Part shown: piece after piece, positions 15,480 through 23,841 of the stretch
How positions within the stretch are numbered: the first letter of the stretch is position 1
Layout of the letters: every line of letters starts with the position of its first letter
NCBI GenBank assembly: GCA_011959805.1
Contig: BLMC01000015.1
Span: 1 to 51,139 of the forward strand
Reading direction: 5' to 3'
From: Lachnospiraceae bacterium
Lineage (GTDB): Bacteria > Bacillota > Clostridia > Lachnospirales > Lachnospiraceae
Length of the DNA: 51,139 nucleotides
Notes under the pieces: model-generated
The model's database searches: none
Told to the model about the DNA's origin: nothing
Seen by the model: only the letters and a program-made list of their open reading frames with translations
Program-made: the position numbers and the translations under genes

Positions 15480-16721
15480 TTATTTTTTCTTAAGAACCAA
15501 GTGTTGTGGTAGACCATTAACCATAAATGGTTGATAATCTCCTTGAATCAATGGTTCTATGTAATTGATAAATTCATCTGTCACATAATTTCCTTCTCTA
15601 TTTACCCAATTTCTAGGAACCACCTTTTCATTATTTGCGATGCGATGTACATCATAAATACCAGCAGCACTCATATAAGGATCGTCAGAAACACGGTCAA
15701 TAACAACCATCTTGCCAGTGTCTCCTTCATCCGCTGCCTTTACTGCAGCACCACCTACCATAAATGCCTCATTTACATCGACACGTGAAGCCATGTGAGA
15801 CGCACTTCTCTGTAATGTGGAGAACTCAATACTACGCGTCTTGCAACCAATCTCTGCGCCTAAAAATGCAGCTAGATATGCGGCTGTTCCCTGAAGTTGC
15901 TTATGTCCAAAAGCATCTACATAATCTCCTCCACCGGAGAGCTCACAGACATATCTGCCATCGGAAAGTTTGATTCCTTCTGACACAGCAATAACAATAG
16001 ATTCCTTCTTCTTTATTAATTCCTGTACTTTTTTGTGGAATTTATCAATATCAAATGGAACCTCTGGCAGATAAATCAAATCTGGGCCATCACATTCCTC
16101 TGTCTTTGCAAGTGCTGTCGCACCAGTAAGCCAACCCGCATTGCGTCCCATAACTTCAATGACTGTAATCATGGTTTTATGATAAGTAAGTCCTAGCGCA
16201 TCACGAATGACCTCTTTTGTGGAGGCTGCAATATATTTTGCTGCACTTCCAAAACCCGGGGTGTGATCAGTCAATGCCAAGTCATTATCAATTGTCTTTG
16301 GCACACCTAAAAATTTCTGTGAATAACCTTTTAATATTGCATAGTCAGACAATTTTTTAATGGTGTCCATAGAGTCATTTCCGCCAATATAGATAAAAGT
16401 TTCAATATCCAGTTTATCGAGAATATTAAATATTCTATCGTAGATATCAGGATTTTCATGGATTTCTGGTAATTTATAACGACAGGAGCCCAAGAAAGCG
16501 GATGGTGTTCTCTTTAATAGCTCAATATCCATGTCTGAATGAATCTGTGTGGACAAATCCACATACTGCTCATCCAAAAATCCCTGTACTCCATGTAACA
16601 TACCATATACTTTATGGAATCCTCTCTCCTTAGCAGTCTTGTATACTCCTGCAAGACTGGAATTGATCACTGATGTTGGACCACCAGACTGACCTACTAT
16701 AATGTTTCGTTTTTTCTCCAT
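15480..16721 (-). CDS. 6-phosphofructokinase, probably pyrophosphate-dependent
   Basis: 413 residues from the ATG at 16721, with AGGAGG seven bases upstream; a 15-codon extension is rejected. Phosphofructokinase fold with GQSGGPTSVIN at 10-20. The two positions that separate PPi from ATP enzymes both look PPi-type: Asp at 116 in GGNDS (ATP enzymes have Gly in GGDGS) and Lys at 142 in GVPKTIDND (ATP enzymes have Gly in PGTIDND). It would phosphorylate fructose 6-phosphate with PPi, reversibly, sparing ATP in glycolysis, as is common in anaerobes. It begins 57 nt after the oxidoreductase fusion gene, so may be co-transcribed with it, and ends in a strong terminator. Confidence 0.88.
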   Translation of the reverse strand: MEKKRNIIVGQSGGPTSVINSSLAGVYKTAKERGFHKVYGMLHGVQGFLDEQYVDLSTQIHSDMDIELLKRTPSAFLGSCRYKLPEIHENPDIYDRIFNILDKLDIETFIYIGGNDSMDTIKKLSDYAILKGYSQKFLGVPKTIDNDLALTDHTPGFGSAAKYIAASTKEVIRDALGLTYHKTMITVIEVMGRNAGWLTGATALAKTEECDGPDLIYLPEVPFDIDKFHKKVQELIKKKESIVIAVSEGIKLSDGRYVCELSGGGDYVDAFGHKQLQGTAAYLAAFLGAEIGCKTRSIEFSTLQRSASHMASRVDVNEAFMVGGAAVKAADEGDTGKMVVIDRVSDDPYMSAAGIYDVHRIANNEKVVPRNWVNREGNYVTDEFINYIEPLIQGDYQPFMVNGLPQHLVLKKK

Positions 16722-16778
16722 TTGATTATCCTCCTTATTTTTTGAACCCGCCTGCGATTTTTTCACATGGCAGAATAC

Positions 16779-19349
16779 CTAACATGTCGCTCCACCTACT
16801 ACTGTTTTCTTCAAAACTTGTTCCCGATCAATTTTATGATTCAACAACTTTTCTTGCACATAATCAAATCCAAGTCGATCAATTGTATCTGCAAAACGTT
16901 CTCCAGAAATCCCTTCATCTCGGAAGAACAAAATCGCACGTTCTGCCATCTCAATTACTTCTTCCTCAGACATAAAAATTTTTTCTAACATGTGACCCTG
17001 CGCCACTTTCTTTCCCCAGCGGCCACCAATATAGATACGATAGCCCACTGCGGACTCATTCACTGCACCAAATGGACACTTCCCAATACAACGTCCACAA
17101 TGATTACAGGTATCTGACGCTATTTTTATCTTTCCGTCTTCCATCTGTGCTACATGAATTGGACAGCTGTTCTCTACTTGACATACTTTACAGTTGCGAC
17201 ATTTTGACAAGTCAATCTCGGGCACACGCTGGCCGACAATTCCAAGGTCATTTAAATCTGGTTTTACACAATTATTGGGACAGCCGCCAACTGCAATCTT
17301 AAACTTATGTGGCAGTGCAATATCGTGATATCCTTCGTAATAAAGTTCATGTAATTTCTGCGAGAGTGCAAAGGTATCAATGAGACCATATTGGCATGTC
17401 GTTCCCTTACAAGATACAACAGGACGTACTTTAGAACCCGTTCCACCTGTTTCAAGTCCTGCTTGCGCCAGAAATTCGCGTAAGTCATCAATTCGATCAT
17501 AGGGAACTCCCTGTATTTCCAACGTCAGACGTGTAGTCATTGTCACCTCGCCATTGCCGAACTGCTCTGCTGCCTCAGCAATCTTTTTTTGTTCCTCTGC
17601 TGTAATCTTTCCGTTTCTGGTGATTACTCGAACATTAAATACATCATCATAGCGCTTATCTTGTAGACAGCCAAGTCCTTTTACACGCTTGATTTCCTCA
17701 GGTGATAATTTTGAGCCGTTGCGCGGTATTTTTACTTCATTAAAAGTAACACCGCCTTCCAAAACAATTGTGTTGGTATATCCAAGTGCCTTTAAGCGAT
17801 TCTGCAAAAAGTATCCTCGTTTCCCCTTTGCGCACACAAGCAACAACTTCTCATCCTTATCAAGACCTTCAAGAGGCTCTGTCACTTTAGAAAGATCAAT
17901 CCAACGCGCATTTGGAATGGCTGGTGCTGGCTGTACATCCAACACTGTGTAATCTTTTGCAGCGCCAGAGGCATACTCTGATGGACTCATACTATTAAAC
18001 ACGCCATCAATTTTATTCTCCAATATATAACATGCTGTGACAAATGGATGGATCGCTGTGGAAAATGGCGGTGCATAAGCAAAATCCATCGTGTCAAAAT
18101 CATCCAGTTTCATGCCTTGATAAAGTCCTGTCACAGCAATATCTACCATCTTATCCACAGCACCTGCGCCAAGCACCTGAATGCCAAGCAATTTGCGCGT
18201 TTCTTTATCCGCTGTAAGTTTTATCATAAAAGAAGATGCCCCAGGATAATAATGCGCCTTGTCATCCAAAATACAAACCACTGATTCTGCTGCAAAACCA
18301 GCTGCCAATGCCTGTTCCTGTGTAAGGCCTGTTCTGCCTCCGTTTAATGTTGGAAGCAGACGCACAACGCCTGTGCCAAGACATCCATGATATCCATTTC
18401 CTTGTCCGTACATCTTTTTTGCCATCGCGCGCGCAGTAAGATTCGCTGTTGACCCCATCGCTGACCATTGTGGTTTGTGCGTCAATACATTTTTTACCAT
18501 TGCACAGTCACCGACTGCATAAATATCAGGTAAGTTTGTCTGCATATTCTCATCCACAAGAATTGTGCCTTTGAACATCTCAATCCCTGATTCATTCAGA
18601 AATTCCGTCGCGGGTCGCACACCAATTGCCAAGATTACAATATCTGCCTGCAAAATACCATTGCTCGTATTCACACTCTCAACCTTGTCGCTGCCATTAA
18701 TCCCTTGTAAACTCACCGATGTAAGCACTCGCATCCCACTTTTTTTCAGTTGACGTTTTGCATATCCAGCCATATCTACATCAAACGCATTGGGCATAAT
18801 TTGGGGTGCAGCATCAATCACAGTTACTTCCATCTGCAAGGCTGCAAGATTCTCTGCAACCTCCAGTCCAATAAAACCAGCACCACATACTACCGCTCTA
18901 CGACACTGATTGCTTTTTGCATATGTACGAACTTTCTCTGCATCATCTGGCGTGCGTACAAAAAATGCACCAGAAAGTCCTACACCCTCCACCGGAGGAA
19001 TAAAGGGGGTTGCCCCTGTCGCAATAATTAGCTTATCATAGTTTTCCGTAAATTCATTTCCGTCCGCACAGCGGAAAGATACCTGCTTGTCTGTGCTATT
19101 TACACGGACGGCCTCGCAACCAGTTTCCACCTGGGCACCTGTCAATCCAGTATATTTGGCCGGTGAATTTACAATCAATTCTTCCCTTGTGGCGATGTCT
19201 CCTCCAATATAGTATGGAAGACCGCAACCAGCATAAGAAATATCTGTACTTTTCGTAAAAATCTTTACTTCCGACTGCCGGTCAAGACGTTTTAGCTTGG
19301 CCGCCGCTTTCGTTCCGGCCGCTACACCGCCTAAGATCACATACTTCAT
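16779..19349 (-). CDS. Flavin disulfide reductase-rhodanese-sulfite reductase-like fusion with ferredoxin clusters
   Basis: 856 residues from the ATG at 19349 (AGGAGG upstream). Modules: FAD/NAD(P) disulfide reductase of the CoA-disulfide reductase type (1-455; GGVAAGTKAA at the FAD site, active C42 in SYAGCGLPY); rhodanese domain (about 465-540, C506 in LLVCAKGKRG); sulfite/nitrite-reductase-like domain (about 560-705) with siroheme/4Fe-4S cysteines C647, C652, C690 and C694; two 4Fe-4S ferredoxin motifs (C717/720/723/729 and C748/751/754/758). The layout suggests one polypeptide passing electrons from NAD(P)H through FAD and Fe-S clusters to a sulfur or nitrogen substrate, with the rhodanese handling sulfane sulfur. 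Exact reaction unknown; the first Cys pair is spaced CX4C rather than the common CX5C. Confidence 0.85.
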   Translation of the reverse strand: MKYVILGGVAAGTKAAAKLKRLDRQSEVKIFTKSTDISYAGCGLPYYIGGDIATREELIVNSPAKYTGLTGAQVETGCEAVRVNSTDKQVSFRCADGNEFTENYDKLIIATGATPFIPPVEGVGLSGAFFVRTPDDAEKVRTYAKSNQCRRAVVCGAGFIGLEVAENLAALQMEVTVIDAAPQIMPNAFDVDMAGYAKRQLKKSGMRVLTSVSLQGINGSDKVESVNTSNGILQADIVILAIGVRPATEFLNESGIEMFKGTILVDENMQTNLPDIYAVGDCAMVKNVLTHKPQWSAMGSTANLTARAMAKKMYGQGNGYHGCLGTGVVRLLPTLNGGRTGLTQEQALAAGFAAESVVCILDDKAHYYPGASSFMIKLTADKETRKLLGIQVLGAGAVDKMVDIAVTGLYQGMKLDDFDTMDFAYAPPFSTAIHPFVTACYILENKIDGVFNSMSPSEYASGAAKDYTVLDVQPAPAIPNARWIDLSKVTEPLEGLDKDEKLLLVCAKGKRGYFLQNRLKALGYTNTIVLEGGVTFNEVKIPRNGSKLSPEEIKRVKGLGCLQDKRYDDVFNVRVITRNGKITAEEQKKIAEAAEQFGNGEVTMTTRLTLEIQGVPYDRIDDLREFLAQAGLETGGTGSKVRPVVSCKGTTCQYGLIDTFALSQKLHELYYEGYHDIALPHKFKIAVGGCPNNCVKPDLNDLGIVGQRVPEIDLSKCRNCKVCQVENSCPIHVAQMEDGKIKIASDTCNHCGRCIGKCPFGAVNESAVGYRIYIGGRWGKKVAQGHMLEKIFMSEEEVIEMAERAILFFRDEGISGERFADTIDRLGFDYVQEKLLNHKIDREQVLKKTVVGGATC

Positions 19350-19406
19350 CGTTATTCCTCCTATTCTCTGGGTATAATATTTTCGGTTAATAGCCCATGT
19401 ATTAAT

Positions 19407-19435
19407 AGTATAGTGCAAATTGTCTCTATTATCAA
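19407..19435 (-). promoter_or_regulatory. Sigma-A promoter of the reductase fusion gene
   Basis: Minus strand TTGATA (19430-19435), 17 bp, TATACT (19407-19412), 58 bp before the ATG. A second ATTGATAA copy lies 10-15 bp upstream, making a direct repeat over the -35 that could be a regulator site. Confidence 0.6.
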
Positions 19436-19503
19436 TAAATTTTATCAATTTTTTGTGAAAAATAGAATGTTATTATTTCTATTCATTTCTGTGTCCAAAT
19501 ACC

Positions 19504-19534
19504 AAAAAATCCGGTCTCTATATGGCCGGATTTT
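19504..19534 (-). terminator. Intrinsic terminator of the Fe-S operon
   Basis: Minus strand AAATCCGG, short loop, CCGGATTTTTT, directly after the nifU stop. Confidence 0.88.
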
Positions 19535-19538
19535 CTTC

Positions 19539-19976
19539 TCAATATTCTTCCTCTTCTATTTTTTCCTCGATATCATGCACAGGCTCCTCCAAGCCTTCAA
19601 TAGTAATATTATTTTTCTGCGCATAATCCCAAAGTGCAGCGTGAATTGCTTCCTCCGCAAGCAAAGAACAATGTACTTTTACAGGCGGCAACCCATCGAG
19701 CGCCTCCATCACTGCTTTATTTGTCACCTCCAAAGCCTGTTGTACTGTCCTTCCTTTTACAAGCTCTGTCGCCATACTACTGGTTGCAACTGCGGCACCA
19801 CAGCCAAATGTTTTGAACTTTGCTTCCTGTATTATTTTATTCTCATCAATATCAAGATACATGCGCATAATATCACCGCACTTTGCATTTCCTACAGTCC
19901 CCACACCGCTTGCATTTTCAATCGCTCCTACATTGCGCGGATTGTTAAAATGATCCATTACCTTTTCGCTATACAT
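19539..19976 (-). CDS. nifU: Fe-S cluster scaffold, IscU/NifU N-terminal type
   Basis: 145 residues from the ATG at 19976 (AGAGGAGAG upstream). The three scaffold cysteines are C33 (NAKCGD), C59 (TFGCGAAVATSS) and C103 (KVHCSLLAEEA), with the usual Asp at 35 beside the first. By family, it assembles a 2Fe-2S or 4Fe-4S cluster from sulfur delivered by the desulfurase and passes it to apoproteins. No C-terminal Nfu domain; the tail is acidic (EEKIEEEEY). It lies 13 nt after the cysteine desulfurase gene in the same operon. The IscU LPPVK chaperone-recognition motif is present (residues 96-100). Confidence 0.93.
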   Translation of the reverse strand: MYSEKVMDHFNNPRNVGAIENASGVGTVGNAKCGDIMRMYLDIDENKIIQEAKFKTFGCGAAVATSSMATELVKGRTVQQALEVTNKAVMEALDGLPPVKVHCSLLAEEAIHAALWDYAQKNNITIEGLEEPVHDIEEKIEEEEY

Positions 19977-19989
19977 AATTAACTCTCCT

Positions 19990-21162
19990 CTATACAAAAC
20001 CTTTTCTGCTATCCTCATACAATGGAGACATTGCGCGAAGCCTTTCCACAATCTTTTTGATTTCCTCCACCGTAAAGTCAATCTCTTCTTTCGTTGTTTC
20101 TTCCGAGAGTGTGAGCCTTAGTGAACCATGTGCAATCTCATGTGGTAGCCCAATTGCCAACAGCACATGTGATGGGTCCAGTGACCCGGAAGTACAAGCG
20201 GAACCAGAAGATGCGCAGATTCCTTGTTGGTCAAGCAATATCAACAGGGATTCCCCCTCAATAAATTCAAAACAAAAATTTGCATTGTTTGGTAATCGAT
20301 CTATTGGATGACCATTCAATCTACAATATGGCACTTCTTTAAGTACACGATTAATAAGATAATCTCGCAACTCTATTTCTTTTTTCATGCGTTCATCAAG
20401 ACTTTTTGACGCAAGGTCCGCCGCAACTCCTATTCCTACAATCCCTGGCGTATTTAGCGTTCCTGCACGACGCGAGCGCTCCTGCGCACCGCCATGTATC
20501 AAAGAACCAATCCGTACTCCCCTTCGGATATATAAAAATCCAATTCCTTTAGGCCCATGAAATTTATGTCCGCTAGCACTCAACAAATCAATCCCCATCT
20601 CTTCTACATTTAATGGAATATGACCATACGCCTGCACTGCATCTGTATGAAAAAGTATTTTATTTTTCTTTGCGATTGCGCCAATCTCCTGCAATGGTTG
20701 TACAGTGCCAATCTCATTGTTTGCCGCCATAATTGTAATTAGAATCGTATCTGGTCTGATTGCTGATTCTAGTTCATCTAATTTTATTTTTCCATGCGCA
20801 TCCACATTGACATACGTAACTTCAAATCCGTGTTTTTCAAGATACTGACAGGTGTGTAAAACTGCGTGGTGTTCTATTGTAGAAGTAATAATGTGTTTTC
20901 CTTTAGTGTTATAAAGCTCTGCCACTGCTCTGATTGCCCAATTGTCAGACTCACTTCCTCCAGCTGTAAAATAAATTTCCTCCAGCCGCGCACCAATGAG
21001 TGCCGCTGTCTTTTTTCGCGCTTCATCCACCGCCTTTGCAGAACCGCCTGCAAAGCTGTAGATAGCAGATGGATTTGCATACTGCTCACAAAAGAATGGT
21101 TTCATCGCTGTGAATACTTCTTCGGACATTTTAGTCGTCGCCGCATTATCCAAATATATCAT
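19990..21162 (-). CDS. nifS: Cysteine desulfurase, NifS/IscS type
   Basis: 390 residues from the ATG at 21162 (GAGGAG upstream; an 11-codon extension lacks a site). Class V aminotransferase fold starting MIYLDNAATT. PLP lysine is K200 in SASGHKFHGPKG, and the persulfide Cys is C323 in SSGSACTSGS on the mobile loop, as in group I enzymes. It removes sulfur from cysteine, giving alanine and an enzyme persulfide, and feeds the NifU scaffold encoded next. It follows the Rrf2 regulator by 71 nt on the same strand. Confidence 0.94.
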   Translation of the reverse strand: MIYLDNAATTKMSEEVFTAMKPFFCEQYANPSAIYSFAGGSAKAVDEARKKTAALIGARLEEIYFTAGGSESDNWAIRAVAELYNTKGKHIITSTIEHHAVLHTCQYLEKHGFEVTYVNVDAHGKIKLDELESAIRPDTILITIMAANNEIGTVQPLQEIGAIAKKNKILFHTDAVQAYGHIPLNVEEMGIDLLSASGHKFHGPKGIGFLYIRRGVRIGSLIHGGAQERSRRAGTLNTPGIVGIGVAADLASKSLDERMKKEIELRDYLINRVLKEVPYCRLNGHPIDRLPNNANFCFEFIEGESLLILLDQQGICASSGSACTSGSLDPSHVLLAIGLPHEIAHGSLRLTLSEETTKEEIDFTVEEIKKIVERLRAMSPLYEDSRKGFV

Positions 21163-21233
21163 TTCTTGTTTCTCCTCGCTCTTTCCAAAGACCATCTAAG
21201 TCTCTTCCTGTTTGATTTTGTGAAAGATTGTTT

Positions 21234-21668
21234 TTATAGTGTAGGACTTCTTTCCATCTTTTCTTGTTCTATATCAAGCAAATCTTGTAAAGTTGTCGTG
21301 TCAATCACACCGTTTACCGCATCATAAATGCGCTGGTATATCTCAACTGCAGCGCACATACCTTCCCGCTTGCAAGGAAACGTATTTTCAGAAAGACATT
21401 CCACCGGCGCAAGTGTGCCCTCTGTCAAGCGCAAAATCATACCGACTGTATATTCTTTTGGTGCCTTCGATAACTGATACCCTCCCTGTGCACCACGGGT
21501 ACTTCGCACATAACCTGCCTTGTTTAAAACAGCAATTATCTGCTCCATATATTTTTCAGAAATCTCTTGTCGATAGGCGATCTCTTTGAGTTTCACTTTT
21601 CCTTCAGAATGATTTGCCAAATCCAACATAATACGCAAGGCGTATCGCCCCTTTGTCGATATAATCAT
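21234..21668 (-). CDS. Rrf2-family regulator, IscR-like
   Basis: 144 residues from the ATG at 21668 (AGGAGGAGA upstream). Winged helix-turn-helix at the N-terminus (MIISTKGRYALRIMLDLA; then EISEKYMEQIIAVLNKAGYVRSTRGAQGGY, with the wing motif RGAQGGY). Three cysteines at C91, C99 and C105 are placed as in IscR, where they hold a 2Fe-2S cluster; spacing is CX7C-CX5C rather than CX5C-CX5C. It heads the nifS-nifU operon and its promoter has a palindrome in the spacer, so Fe-S-dependent autorepression is likely. CymR-type control by cysteine is an alternative, but CymR lacks these cysteines. Confidence 0.9.
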   Translation of the reverse strand: MIISTKGRYALRIMLDLANHSEGKVKLKEIAYRQEISEKYMEQIIAVLNKAGYVRSTRGAQGGYQLSKAPKEYTVGMILRLTEGTLAPVECLSENTFPCKREGMCAAVEIYQRIYDAVNGVIDTTTLQDLLDIEQEKMERSPTL

Positions 21669-21702
21669 TGTAATCTCCTCCTGCAACACGGAATCCTTTT
21701 TA

Positions 21703-21731
21703 TTTATATCATTTATTTCCTAGGAAGTCAA
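21703..21731 (-). promoter_or_regulatory. Promoter with spacer operator of the Rrf2-nifS-nifU operon
   Basis: Minus strand TTGACT (21726-21731), 17 bp, TATAAA (21703-21708), 34 bp before the ATG. The spacer holds TTCCTAGGAA (21717-21726), a perfect 10-bp palindrome reaching the -35. Its place fits a repressor site, most simply for the Rrf2 protein itself. Confidence 0.7.
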
Positions 21732-23836
21732 TAGGAATTAATTAAGATTAAAAAAGCGCAGAAAATTCCAATCAACACTGGATACAATAGCGTAATTGCA
21801 GAAACAACAAATCGGTTCTGCCGATAAAAATTTTGTTGTTTTACATCTATCATCACCTGCAAAATTCCTTGTATTGTACACAGAACTACTGCTATTGCTG
21901 CCACCAAATATATCGGGTAGAAAGTACGCTTATTTTCTGTAAAATCAATTGTATCACTCTGTGTAATCTGGTCGTCTATGTCAAACCGTTGCATTTCAAA
22001 TCGAAATGTTGTTCCAGATAAAATTTCCTCATTCAATCGATTCTCTACCTCTTCTTCAAGATGTTTTGTATTAATTTTTTGTTCTCCAACTACATTATTT
22101 TGAATTAGATAATCTGTAAACCATTTTAGCGACACTTGTCGAAAAACCCGCTCAAATACAATCTCATTTACTACAGATACCATCACTGCATCTGCATCCT
22201 GATATACCACAATTTCGCGGTTTGCCTTCTGCACAATCATATCCTGTACTAGCGCTTTTGGAAGAATATATCCGCACTCAACTTTTCCTTTTTGTACTGC
22301 CTCCTGCACATTCTCTTCATTTTCATACAGTTCAAACTGCACCAAACCATTATATTCCCGAAATAAGTTTGTAAAATCACCAGATTCATCATACACACCT
22401 ACCTTAATCTGTGCCTGAGCGTTGTGTTCTACCTTGATAATTACCGATGACAATATCCAAATACAAAACAAACTAATCCAAATACTCTTTCTGTGCAAAA
22501 AGCGTCGAAACAACACCATACCTAACGATGGCACAGAAATCTTTCTTATCCCTGATTGGATATTGTCCGCTGGCTGCCCTTTTCCTCCGATTTGCATAGA
22601 CCAAATCGATACCACAAAGAACAACAATCCCCAAAATACAAGCCCTATTACTACATTCTGCAATGCCTGTGTCTCACCGGTAATCAATATGGTAAATCCT
22701 TTTTTAATCATTGCTGCTGGAAGTAGTTTTCCAATCGACGCCATTGTGCGCGGTAATAGCACTGACGGAATCAAACACCCTGATAAATATGCCTGTAGCA
22801 CTGCTAATGTACCAATCACTACCAACGCTGATTCTCGTTTCTCTATTAGCTGATAAAGCATCATAAAATACATTGTCATAAAAAATGTAATTAGAATTAT
22901 TACAAAAATTCCAGGTAGTGTCAAATGAATTGTTAGAAACTTGTCCAATCTTGGCAGAACAACCATAAGCACACCAAACGGCAGTAGCAATGTCACAGCC
23001 ATCAACATAAATCCAGCCAGACAACGCGCTGTAAACTGCACAGCATATCCTAGTCCAATCCGCTTGTCAACCATTGTCTGCTGTAAACTGCTGCGCTTGC
23101 AGAACACCCCAAAAAATAATCCTGCAAACAATGCATACACTGTTAAAAACGCACTCCCATAATAGACTACATAAGTGTCATTCTCTGTTAAAGAAAGAGT
23201 GTTTGTGCGAAACAATTTTTCTCGTCCTGTGACTGTACGCAGATTAAACTGATTGATATCATCATATAACAACTGTAATGCTTCCGGCGAAAGTCCCTCT
23301 AAAATTGATTCCACTGCATAAATTTCGGCTTGCGCAGTGCCTAACATTCCCATGCCAGCCGTGACAATCTCCTCAAATAAAATCTCTCCTACCGCACGTA
23401 GTCCACCACTAGATATGACTTTAGAACTTTTCTGAGGAAGATATAGCGTGGCGGGTGTATTGCTTCCAGACAAAATTTCATTTATTACATCAGTTGGCAG
23501 GACAATCAGTGCCGATAACGCTCCACTTCGCAGAAGTTCTTTTCCTTCTTGCTCAGTCACCGCTTCCAAATCACAGATACTTTGAATTGACTCCATATTC
23601 TGCACGTAAGAAACTGCGAGATTTGTCACTATATTTTCTTCTGCTGTATAACCAATTTTTAATTTTGCACTTTCATTATCTTTTGTGCGCAGTGTTGTAG
23701 CGCAAAAGGCAATCATACTTGCTGCCATCAAACATATAGCTGTCAGTATCATTGCCCGTCTTAAAATTAAGGGCAGCATAACAGCTGCCCTTTTATATTC
23801 CATCTGTAACCAAACGATTATTTTTTTCTGATTCAT
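21728..23836 (-). CDS. ABC-2-type permease, two permease halves fused
   Basis: 702 residues from the ATG at 23836, 5 nt after the stop of the upstream gene; only AAAGG overlapping that stop is available as a site, so translation is probably coupled. An ATG 11 codons in is an alternative. Each half starts with a membrane helix followed by a large extracytoplasmic domain: half one has helix about 23-46, outer domain to about 220 and then about six helices; half two starts near 450, has its outer domain to about 640 and only about two C-terminal helices. That asymmetry suggests a truncated second half. With the ATPase at 25909 it should form an ABC exporter; cargo unknown. Confidence 0.8.
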   Translation of the reverse strand: MNQKKIIVWLQMEYKRAAVMLPLILRRAMILTAICLMAASMIAFCATTLRTKDNESAKLKIGYTAEENIVTNLAVSYVQNMESIQSICDLEAVTEQEGKELLRSGALSALIVLPTDVINEILSGSNTPATLYLPQKSSKVISSGGLRAVGEILFEEIVTAGMGMLGTAQAEIYAVESILEGLSPEALQLLYDDINQFNLRTVTGREKLFRTNTLSLTENDTYVVYYGSAFLTVYALFAGLFFGVFCKRSSLQQTMVDKRIGLGYAVQFTARCLAGFMLMAVTLLLPFGVLMVVLPRLDKFLTIHLTLPGIFVIILITFFMTMYFMMLYQLIEKRESALVVIGTLAVLQAYLSGCLIPSVLLPRTMASIGKLLPAAMIKKGFTILITGETQALQNVVIGLVFWGLLFFVVSIWSMQIGGKGQPADNIQSGIRKISVPSLGMVLFRRFLHRKSIWISLFCIWILSSVIIKVEHNAQAQIKVGVYDESGDFTNLFREYNGLVQFELYENEENVQEAVQKGKVECGYILPKALVQDMIVQKANREIVVYQDADAVMVSVVNEIVFERVFRQVSLKWFTDYLIQNNVVGEQKINTKHLEEEVENRLNEEILSGTTFRFEMQRFDIDDQITQSDTIDFTENKRTFYPIYLVAAIAVVLCTIQGILQVMIDVKQQNFYRQNRFVVSAITLLYPVLIGIFCAFLILINSY

Positions 23837-23841
23837 AACCT

